DNA from: Pomphorhynchus laevis
Taxonomy: Eukaryota > Acanthocephala > Palaeacanthocephala > Echinorhynchida > Pomphorhynchidae
Assembly: GCA_012934845.2 (NCBI GenBank)
Contig: WNNJ02003384.1
Location: forward strand, 1 to 64,000
Length of the DNA stretch: 64,000 nt
Direction of reading: 5' to 3'
In this document: positions 35,601 to 47,600 of the stretch, piece after piece
Numbering within the stretch: position 1 is the stretch's first letter
How the letters are laid out: each line of letters starts with the position of its first letter
Made by a program: the position numbers and the translations under genes
Notes under the pieces: model-generated
The model's database searches: none
What the model saw: only the letters and a program-made list of their open reading frames with translations
What the model was told of the DNA's origin: nothing

Positions 35601-38600
35601 ATTATTTTACTATTTTCTGTTTGATGGTATTTTTGTAGTAACCTAGTTTAAAATATGTATCTATTAAATTATTTAAATGATTTTGAAGAAAGCCAATATC
35701 ATAACATATTGTTGCAATTCTTAAAATTTCATTATTTAATGTATTATATTTTATATTATATGGTATGCATGAATGCTCATGCATAAATATGTTTCTTGTA
35801 AATTAAAATATGTCATCTTTACGATATAAATTTAAAGTAGTTTCTATTGATATTAATTTAATGCTCATATCATGATATATACTTTCTTTATCATTAATAT
35901 TGGTTTTGTTAAGAATAAGGCTATCTGGATAAATTTGCTCACAAATTGAATAAAAATTGCTAGAATTAAATAAACATATATCATCAATATATCAAAACAT
36001 ATATTTCATATTTTTAAATAAATTAAAATTTATTTTTTAAACAGTTATGAACAAATTCATATTCTAAAAAGCTTAAAAATAAGTCAGCTATAATTGGTCT
36101 ACTATTACCTCCCATTTGACCAGCTTTTATTTTTCTAAATATAGATGTCCCTACCTTTAAATAATTTTGATTTATTAAAATATTTAAGGATTCTATTAAT
36201 TCAATTTTATCCATATATTTTTACTTGATGGTTTAATTTTTGTTAACTAGGCGTTGTAATTATCATAACATATGTATGTATATTTTTTCCGAATATAAGA
36301 TTAATTAATTTTACTAAGCCTCTTTAATATCTACTAAATCTAGATTTGTATAAAGCATACTAAAATCGTACGTATTTATATTTTGAAAATTTATTCCTTT
36401 TGTCAGTTCTAAAAATTCTTTTGTAGAATTAATACTGAAATAGTGTTTTATACCAGTATTAATTTCAATTACCCTACAAAATTTTTTTAAGTGTGCTTTA
36501 ATTACTTTAAGTATTTTATTCATATAAACTGAAAGCGGTTTTAATGTACATCTAAACGCACTACATATGAACCTAGATTTTATTGGATTTTTGTAATTTT
36601 GGATTCCAATATAAAATATGGGTATAATTTTATTATCTGATTCAACCTTTATGCTCTTTTTATCCATTATAGAACAGTGACTTGTAATAATTGTTTGAAA
36701 CTCAACTCAATGCGTTCATATGTTGTGTTTATACTTAAATCATAATAATTATATAATGTTTATATTATCATTATAATCATTATAATCATTAAAATATGCA
36801 TCTATTTAATTATTTAAATGATTTTGAAGAAAGCCAATATCATTACATATTGTTGCAATTCTTAAAATTTCATTATTTAATGTTTTATATTTTGTATTAT
36901 ATAGAATGCATGAATGCTCATGCAAAAATATGTTTCTTGTAAATTTAAATATGTAATCTTAACGATATAAATTAAAAGTAGTTTTAATTGATGTTAATTT
37001 AATATTCAAAACTAGATATATACCTTCTTTATTATTGTTATTGATTTTATCAATAATGAGGCTACATGGATAAATTTGTTCGCTTATTGATTAAAAATTT
37101 AGAGTTAAATACACATATATCATCAATGTATCGAAACATATATTTCATATCTTTATATAATTAAGATTTATTTTTTAAACAGTTATGAACAAATTCATAT
37201 TCTATAAAGCTTAAAAATAAGTCAGCTATAATTGGGCTACTATTACCACCCATTGAAACACCTTTATTTAATAATAATTAATAATTAAAATAATTAATAA
37301 TTATTTTCTTTCATTATATCGGCATTAATAGCTACAGCTATTGAAATAATAAACTAACGATTTTTTCTCGAATAATACAAGTTTTTTTTCATTCCATAAT
37401 ATAATAATTATTATTAATAAATAATTATTAATTAAATAATAAACAATAATTATTAATTATTATTAATAATTATTATCATTTATTAATTAATTTATGCAAT
37501 AATTAATTCAAATTTCAGATAATAAAATTTGTAAAAATAATAAGGTGCACTAATAATTGATATAAAATAATAATATAATAATTATAAATCGTAAAATGCA
37601 TTAATTAATTTTTATTTTAATATTTTTCTTTATTATCTATAGTTGTATAAATTTTTAGAAATTAAGGTGTACGCATAATATTTAATATTATGAATATAAT
37701 AAATTTATATTATTTGATATAAATATTTCGATAATTTAACTGATACATTTTTTAGTATTCAATTGTCGGGTAAATATTTGCTTGCTCTCCGTGCATAAAT
37801 TAAAAATCATAAAGCACATCTATATTACCATTAATTAATGCTTTCTAAAAATGCCTTTTGTAAAGACATTTTATAACTTTTTTGTAAAAAGTTATAAAAA
37901 GTCTATTTTATTATCTATTTTATTATAGTTTTATTTTATGTACAAGATTTTGGTAAAAAAATACTCGTACGAACTATACGATCATAAATTTATACATTTA
38001 TATTTAATTCAAGTTCAAAATTTCAATTTCTTATTTTAGTTGGATATAGAAATTCTACATTCAAATCTCGTAAAAGATGGTACTAAGATTGTTGCCCATA
38101 TTTTAGTAAGATGTGCTACCGAACTTGATACTGAAGGGATCTAGATATCAATTCAAACACAAATATCATCAAGTTACTTTTATATAAGTAACTTAACACT
38201 TGATTATTATTTGATTAAACTGATCAAATATTAAATAAATCATGGTATTACATTATATTACGCTATAATTTTATAATAATTAATTAAATAATCAATAATT
38301 AAAAACAAATTTTATATAGCAGCACCGATCATTATTAAACTTGATGACAAAAAATCCGCACTTGATTAAATTCCAATACAACTTGAAATCTATATACTTA
38401 AAACGTATCCTCAAACTACGTAAAATAGATTTTACATTTTAAACAAGAGCATTAAACTGACGACGAATCGATAAATTTGGTAAAAACATTAAAACTATTA
38501 AAGTTCAATGATACATATTTATCTTTTATCTAAAGGTTCATCTTTATCTTATATTAACGATTTATTGAAATTGTGCCAAATGGAAATCGAAAGTTTATTA

Positions 38601-41600
38601 CAAATTCATAGAATCTGCAAATAAATGATCAATTGCAAATTCATGACCTAAGAAAGTTTATCGGATTCATAGACAACTTAAACTTAGTTATTTCAGATCG
38701 CATTAAATTAACGCTTTCAAAGTGGAGTTAACGCTCGTATAGGTTTTATTTCGTTTTTAATTTCAGATCGAATTGAATGAAGCTGCACATTATTTACTTG
38801 AAATAATTCGTATATGACTCAAATGTATAATTTTAAATTTTTATTTATCTTTTATTATTAATAACCATTCCAATTTATGCGTTGTCTATTTATGTCAAAT
38901 GGACAACGAATGATTCAAGTAATGATTTCAGCAACGAATGATTCAACGAACGCTCATAGCGTCGTTTTTAATTTTAACTTGCATTAAATGTAGCTGAACA
39001 TTACTTTCTTTGAATTGACTCAAATTTTTTGTTAATGTTAAATTTGTGGTATTTCATTTTAAAAACTTTAAATGTTAGCTTTTAAATATTCAGATTTGAG
39101 AAAGAGTAACCAGTTTCATTAACAAAATAATAATTTCGATTGATTAAAATCAAAAATAGGAAGCTAAAAAACTAAATGTAAAATTTATCGGATAGTTACA
39201 AAAGAATCTAAGAATATTATTATAATTAATAATAATTATTATTATACTTAATTAATATTAATTATTTTTCTTTAGCATTTCTTTAAAACTATTTAATCGA
39301 AAATGAAAGGAGATTCAGGATTTCGTGTGACTGTAGAATGTATCGTAAAATTTGATTTTTTATAAAAACTTTTGATGTTAAAAACTAAGTTTTTATTAGA
39401 TTTAATTGCTTAAAATTATTAATTACTTCTAATCATATATTGACTTTCCCAACAAACACGATACATATACACGATACATACACGATACAAGTTTTTAACT
39501 TGTATCGTGTATCAAATTGATTAGACTAGATTAGGCTAATCAAATATTAAAAGTTGATTAAAAATATCAAAAATGTTAATATAAATAAATTAAAATTAAT
39601 ATGCAAATGTTCACTTCAAATATTTAAACAACTCAATAAATACGTAATAACATTTAAAATAATAAAATATCAAAAAATGGTTGTTGCATGTAATTTGTGA
39701 ATCAACTTAAAGTAATTAAAGCATTAATAGTTATTATAAACTATATTCGATACACTATCATTAAATTTACCTGTCCATCATGCAGCCATTCTGCCGTAGG
39801 TACAGGTTTCCCGTCTATTCGGCATTGAAGCATTATAGCAGCTCCCTCGTATACAGTCATACCTTCGATATGCTCAAGAATATGTGGTGCAAATGTAACA
39901 GTTTTTTTCTCTAAAAAGAATAAAAAAATTAAAACTAATGATCTGTGCAAAGAGAACAGTCCAAAGATAACAGTCCAAAGATAACAGTATAAAGAGATCA
40001 GTCCAAAAAGAACACTTTGAAAAGTTCAAAGATAACAGTCTAAAGAAAACAGTCAAACGAAAACAGTGCAAAGAGAACAGTTCAAAAAGAACATCCCAAA
40101 AACGTTCAAAGAGAACAGTCTAAAGAAAACAGTCCAAAGGATATGTTCAAATATCATTTGGACAGTTCAAAGAGAACAGTCTAAAGAGAATAGTACAAAG
40201 AGAACAGCTAAATAAGAAAAGTCTAAAAACAAATGTCCAAATAGAGCAGTCCAAAAAGAAACAATCCAAAGAGAGCAGTCCAAAGAGAAAAGTCCAAAGA
40301 GAACAGTTTAAAGAGAACAGTTTAAAGAGAAAAGTTTAAAGAAAAAAGTTTGAAGAGAACAATTCAAAGAGAACAGTTCAAAGAAAGCAGTCCAAAGAAA
40401 ACAGTTAAAAAAAACTCCAAAAACATTCAAAGAGGACAATATTAAGAAAACAGTCAAAGGAAAACAGTATAACGAGAACAGTATAAAGAGAACAGCTGGA
40501 AAGAAAGTTCCAAGCAGAACTGTATAAAGAGAAATGTCAAACGAGAGCTGTCCAATGAGAACTGTCTGAATATAAATGTCCAAAGAGAGCTCTCCAAGAA
40601 GATCAGTTCAAATAATGTATTGTTAAGAGAGAAGTACAAAGAGATCATTATAAACAGAAGAGTCTAAAGAAAATAGTTAAAAAGAACAGTCAACAGAGAA
40701 AATTACGAATCGGACTGTCCAAATAGAACTATCAAAAGTAAACTGTCCAAATTAAACTGTGAAAATTGAACCGTCCAAAGTGAACTACAAAAAAACTGTA
40801 AAAAAAACAGTATAAATGGAACAGTTCAAAGATAACAGTACAAATATAACAGTCCAAAGGGAACAGTCTAAAGAGAAAAGTTCAACGAGAACAGTCCAAA
40901 GAGAATAGTCCAAAAGAAACAGTCAAAAGAGAACAGTTCCAAGAGAACAGTCTAGAGAGAACAGTCCAAAGAGAACAGTCCAAAGAGAACAGTCCAAAGA
41001 GAACAGTCCAAAGAGAACAGTCCAAAGAGAACAGTCCAAAGAGAACAGTCCAAAGAGAACAGTCCAAAGAGAACAGTCCAAAGAGAACAGTCCAAAGAGA
41101 ACAGTCCAAAGAGAACAGTCCAAAGAGAACAGTCCAAAGAGAACAGTCCAAAGAGAACAGTCCAAAGAGAACAGTCCAAAGAGAACAGTCCAAAGAGAAC
41201 AGTCCAAAGAGAACAGTCCAAAGAGAACAGTCTAAAGAGAACATTCAAAGAGAACAGTCAAAGAGAACAGTCCTAAGAAAACAATCCAAAAATAACAGTC
41301 CAAAGATAACAGTCCAAAGATAACAGTCCAAAGATAACAGTCCAAAGATAACAGTCCAAAGATAACAGTCCAAAGATAACAGTCCAAAGATAACAGTCCA
41401 AAGATAACAGTCCAAAGATAACAGTCCAAAGATAACAGTCCAAAGATAACAGTCCAAAGATAACAGTCCAAAGATAACAGTCCAAAGATAACAGTCCAAA
41501 GATAACAGTCCAAAGATAACAGTCCAAAGATAACAGTCCAAAGATAACAGTCCAAAGATAACAGTCCAAAGATAACAGTCCAAAGATAACAGTCCAAAGA

Positions 41601-44600
41601 TAACAGTCCAAAGATAACAGTCCAAAGATAACAGTCCAAAGATAACAGTCCAAAGATAACAGTCCAAAGATAACAGTCCAAAGATAACAGTCCAAAGATA
41701 ACAGTCCAAAGATAACAGTCCAAAGATAACAGTCCAAAGATAACAGTCCAAAGATAACAGTCCAAAGATAACAGTCCAAAGATAACAGTCCAAAGATAAC
41801 AGTCCAAAGATAACAGTCCAAAGATAACAGTCCAAAGATAACAGTCCAAAGATAACAGTCCAAAGATAACAGTCCAAAGATAACAGTCCAAAGATAACAG
41901 TCCAAAGATAACAGTCCAAAGATAACAGTCCAAAGATAACAGTCCAAAGATAACAGTCCAAAGATAACAGTCCAAAGATAACAGTCCAAAGATAACAGTC
42001 CAAAGATAACAGTCCAAAGATAACAGTCCAAAGATAACAGTCCAAAGATAACAGTCCAAAGATAACAGTCCAAAGATAACAGTCCAAAGATAACAGTCCA
42101 AAGATAACAGTCCAAAGATAACAGTCCAAAGATAACAGTCCAAAGATAACAGTCCAAAGATAACAGTCCAAAGATAACAGTCCAAAGATAACAGTCCAAA
42201 GATAACAGTCCAAAGATAACAGTCCAAAGATAACAGTCCAAAGATAACAGTCCAAAGATAACAGTCCAAAGATAACAGTCCAAAGATAACAGTCCAAAGA
42301 TAACAGTCCAAAGATAACAGTCCAAAGATAACAGTCCAAAGATAACAGTCCAAAGATAACAGTCCAAAGATAACAGTCCAAAGATAACAGTCCAAAGATA
42401 ACAGTCCAAAGATAACAGTCCAAAGATAACAGTCCAAAGATAACAGTCCAAAGATAACAGTCCAAAGATAACAGTCCAAAGATAACAGTCCAAAGATAAC
42501 AGTCCAAAGATAACAGTCCAAAGATAACAGTCCAAAGATAACAGTCCAAAGATAACAGTCCAAAGATAACAGTCCAAAGATAACAGTCCAAAGATAACAG
42601 TCCAAAGATAACAGTCTAAAGATAACAGTCCAAAGATAACAGTCCAAAGATAACAGTCCAAAGATAACAGTCCAAAGATAACAGTCCAAAGATAACAGTC
42701 CAAAGATAACAGTCCAAAGATAACAGTCCAAAGATAACAGTCCAAAGATAACAGTCCAAAGATAACAGTCTAAAGATAACAGTCCAAAGATAACAGTCCA
42801 AAGATAACAGTCCAAAGATAACAGTCCAAAGATAACAGTCCAAAGATAACAGTCCAAAGATAACAGTCCAAAGATAACAGTCCAAAGATAACAGTCCAAA
42901 GATAACAGTCCAAAGATAACAGTCCAAAGATAACAGTCCAAAGATAACAGTCCAAAGATAACAGTCCAAAGATAACAGTCCAAAGATAACAGTCCAAAGA
43001 TAACAGTCCAAAGATAACAGTCCAAAGATAACAGTCCAAAGATAACAGTCCAAAGATAACAGTCCAAAGATAACAGTCCAAAGATAACAGTCCAAAGATA
43101 ACAGTCCAAAGATAACAGTCCAAAGATAACAGTCCAAAGATAACAGTCCAAAGATAACAGTCCAAAGATAACAGTCCAAAGATAACAGTCCAAAGATAAC
43201 AGTCCAAAGATAACAGTCCAAAGATAACAGTCCAAAGATAACAGTCCAAAGATAACAGTCCAAAGATAACAGTCCAAAGATAACAGTCCAAAGATAACAG
43301 TCCAAAGATAACAGTCCAAAGATAACAGTCCAAAGATAACAGTCCAAAGATAACAGTCCAAAGATAACAGTCCAAAGATAACAGTCCAAAGATAACAGTC
43401 CAAAGATAACAGTCCAAAGATAACAGTCCAAAGATAACAGTCCAAAGATAACAGTCCAAAGATAACAGTCCAAAGATAACAGTCCAAAGATAACAGTCCA
43501 AAGATAACAGTCCAAAGATAACAGTCCAAAGATAACAGTCCAAAGATAACAGTCCAAAGATAACAGTCCAAAGATAACAGTCCAAAGATAACAGTCCAAA
43601 GATAACAGTCCAAAGATAACAGTCCAAAGATAACAGTCCAAAGATAACAGTCCAAAGATAACAGTCCAAAGATAACAGTCCAAAGATAACAGTCCAAAGA
43701 TAACAGTCCAAAGATAACAGTCCAAAGATAACAGTCCAAAGATAACAGTCCAAAGATAACAGTCCAAAGATAACAGTCCAAAGATAACAGTCCAAAGATA
43801 ACAGTCCAAAGATAACAGTCCAAAGATAACAGTCCAAAGATAACAGTCCAAAGATAACAGTCCAAAGATAACAGTCCAAAGATAACAGTCCAAAGATAAC
43901 AGTCCAAAGATAACAGTCCAAAGATAACAGTCCAAAGATAACAGTCCAAAGATAACAGTACAAAGATAACAGTCCAAAGATAACAGTCCAAAGATAACAG
44001 TCCAAAGATAACAGTCCAAAGATAACAGTCCAAAGATAACAGTCCAAAGATAACAGTCCAAAGATAACAGTCCAAAGATAACAGTCCAAAGATAACAGTC
44101 CAAAGATAACAGTCCAAAGATAACAGTCCAAAGATAACAGTCCAAAGATAACAGTCCAAAGATAACAGTCCAAAGATAACAGTCCAAAGATAACAGTCCA
44201 AAGATAACAGTCCAAAGATAACAGTCCAAAGATAACAGTCCAAAGATAACAGTCCAAAGATAACAGTCCAAAGATAACAGTCCAAAGATAACAGTCCAAA
44301 GATAACAGTCCAAAGATAACAGTCCAAAGATAACAGTCCAAAGATAACAGTCCAAAGATAACAGTCCAAAGATAACAGTCCAAAGATAACAGTCCAAAGA
44401 TAACAGTCCAAAGATAACAGTCCAAAGATAACAGTCCAAAGATAACAGTCCAAAGATAACAGTCCAAAGATAACAGTCCAAAGATAACAGTCCAAAGATA
44501 ACAGTCCAAAGATAACAGTCCAAAGATAACAGTCCAAAGATAACAGTCCAAAGATAACAGTCCAAAGATAACAGTCCAAAGATAACAGTCCAAAGATAAC

Positions 44601-47600
44601 AGTCCAAAGATAACAGTCCAAAGATAACAGTCCAAAGATAACAGTCCAAAGATAACAGTCCAAAGATAACAGTCCAAAGATAACAGTCCAAAGATAACAG
44701 TACATAGATAACAGTACATAGAAAGCAGTACATAAAAAACAGTCCAAAGATAACTGTCCTTAGAGAACAGTCCAACAGTCAAAAGAGGACAGTCCACTAG
44801 TCAAAAGAGGACAGTCCAACAGTCAAAAGAGGACAGTCCAAAGATAACAGTTCAAAGATGACAGTACATAGAAAATAGTCCAAAGAGAACAGTACACAGA
44901 GAACAGTACAAATAGAACTGTCCAAAGAGAACTGTGCAAAGAGAACTGTTCAAAGAGAACAGTCCAAAGAGAACTGTCCAAGGTGAACTGTCCAAAGAGA
45001 ACTGTTCAAAGAAAACTGTCCAAGGTGAACTATCCAAAGAGAACATTCTAAAGAGAACATTCCGGAGCAAGCTGTTCAAAGCAAATAGTCCAAAGAGAAC
45101 AATGAAAAGAGAGCAGACAGTCCAGAGAGAATAGCCTAAATAGAGCAATCTTAAGATAGCAGTCTAAAACGATCAGTGCAAATAGAGAATTCTTAAACGA
45201 GCGGTCCCGAGACAGTCCTTAAAAAGCAGTCTTAAAAGAGCAATATCCCAAGAGCAGTATCAACAGAGCAGTCCAAAAAAAGCCGTTCAATAAGATCAGT
45301 CCAAAAAGAGCAGTTTAAAAATAGCAGTCCAACAATAGCAGTCCAAAAAGAACAGTCCAAAAAGAGTAGTCTAAAAAGAGCAGTACAAAAAAGCGGTCCA
45401 AAAAGAGCAGTCCAAAAAGAGCAGTCCATAAAGAGCAGTCCAAAAAGAGCAGTCCAAAAAAGAGCAGTCAAAAAGGGTGGTCAGAAAAATCAGTCCAAAA
45501 TGAACAGTCCAAAAATAGCAGTCCAAAAAGAGCTTTCCATAAAGTGCAGTCAGAAATGAGCAGTCCAAAAAGTGCAATGGAAACGTGCAGCCAAAAAGAG
45601 CAGTTTGAAAAGATAAGTCAAAAACGAGCGGTCCAAAAAGTGTAGTCTAAAAAGAACAGGCCAGAAAGAGCAGTCTAAAAAAAACAATCTAAAAGGATTA
45701 GTCAAAAAATACCAGTACAAAAGAGCAATCCCAAATAAGCAGTTCAGAAAGAGCAGTTTAAATAAATAGAGCTCTAAAATGAGTAATCCTAAATGAACAG
45801 TCCAAAAGTAGCATTCCAAAAGGTGGAGTCCAAAATAAGCAGTCTAAGCAGAGCAGTAGCAAATTAGCAGTCCAAAAAGTGCAGTCAAAAAGCGCAGTAC
45901 AAAAAAGTAGTCCAAAGAGATCAGTCCTAAAAGTGGAGTCCAAAATAAGCAATCCAAAATGGGGAGTATAAAAGGCGGATGCCAGAAAGAGCAGTCCAAA
46001 AAGATTAGTTTAATAAGAGCAGTCCCATAAGAGCAGTTTCATAAGAGCAGTCCCATAAGAGCAGTCCCATAAGAGCAGTCCCATAAGAGCAGTCCAGTAA
46101 GAGCAGTCCATAAAGCGCTGTACAAAAAGAGCAGTACAAAGAGAGCAATCCAAAAAGAGCAGCCAAAAGGAGCAGTCTAAAAATATCAGTCCAAAAGAAG
46201 GAGCCTAAAAAGAGCAGCCCAAATAGAGCAGTCCAAAAAGAGCAGTTCAAAGATAGCGGATTAAAAATCCCAGTTCAAAACGAGCTGTCTAAAAAGATCA
46301 GTTCAATAAGATAGTTTAAACAGAGCACTCTAAAAAGAGCAGTCCTAGATAGCAGTCCAAACAGAGCAGTTCAAAGTGATCAGTTCAAAAAGAGTAGTTC
46401 AATCAAAGCAGTCCAAAAACTGCAATATAAAGAGAGCAGTACAGAGAGAGCAATATAAAAAGAGCAATATAAAGAGATCAATATAAAGAGAGCAGTACAA
46501 AGAGCGCAGTACAAATAGAGCAGTACAAAGAGAGCAGTACAAAGATCAACAGAAAGAACGTAACTCTGATTTCGATAGTACGAAAAGACAGCGCAAAATA
46601 AAAAACGTGAAATAGTTTCAAGATACAGAATCTAAACATAACAGAATCTGGTGTATTAACGGATCTATACTATAACGATTATGTGATATAATATGAATGG
46701 TTATAATCGTGATTTTTGCTTATCCTTTTAAGCTGTTAAATTAACTAAACTGGTAATCAAATACTAAGTATTTTGAAATTTAAAAAATAGCTTAAAAAAT
46801 TCAGTTATCAATTAACTTTACGGTTTTTCCATTAAATTCATATAATAAAAGTAAATTGATAATTTTAAGACTTACTTTTCACTATCTTAGTTGTTTCGCG
46901 CTGTTTGTCCGTAGTATCTTGACGCTCTAGTGGTTTCTCGAACGATGGTTTAATATCACTCATTTCAATATTTATATCGTTTGGCTTTTTGCTACGTCCT
47001 TCAAAAAATGAAAATCTAAATATTTAGTATAAAGCTGAATGGTAATTTAAAGTGGAATTTACAAAAAACGTTGATTTTACGAAGACGTAATTTGATTTAA
47101 AAGTAATTCGTATTTATTTACAAACGTGATTATCAAACGTGCCCATTATCGTTATATACAGATGAAAATATATTTAATTTAAATTTTTAGGAACAAATCC
47201 CAAAGAATAAATTAATTTTTAAATATTTCGACAAAGTAACTTGTCATTATCAGAGAAATTTGATGCTGCAAATTAATATTTTAATGATGATCTATTTGAT
47301 CTATCAATTTAAAGAATAAAGGAGATGACAATTTATGAAAAACTTTTCATATCAAATAAAACAAATTATGGAGATCGTGATATCCATTAACAAACCAAAA
47401 GTGAAGTCGTTTACACCAAGTTGTGTATTTAAGTGCCGTATAGTCAAGATATAATGCTTTCACAACAATGTTGTCACTATGTAATCCCAGGAAAATATTA
47501 ATATTATTTAATATTTATTAAATATTAATATTAATATTTAATATTAATATTAAATATTATAGTACTATATAATATTAAATTAATATATAATAATTTATTT

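Larger units (their letters stand above)
34694..39910 (-). other. Ig domain B (exons 39771-39910 and 34694-34850)
   Basis: A complete and textbook I-set domain: YEGAAIMLQCRIDGKPVP, AEWLHDGQ at the exon end, then KLVSGNKIEIRDD and NEEGEYSCIVTNSVGS. Both cysteines and the tryptophan are present. This is the strongest single domain in the gene. Confidence 0.93.

Noticed and set aside
40882-41248. Three overlapping minus-strand frames of ~95-120 codons
   Set aside because: Same cause as the larger minisatellite frames: a stop-free 14-bp repeat.
41232-44797. Very long minus-strand open frames (up to 1,171 codons) encoding a 14-residue repeat
   Set aside because: They are a direct result of a 14-bp repeat without stops in any minus-strand frame and lie inside an intron of a spliced gene. 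Overlapping frames all give the same peptide.
44934-46250. Short frames rich in Trp, Cys, Leu and Phe across the minisatellite edge
   Set aside because: Degenerate minisatellite units; composition and periodicity explain them.
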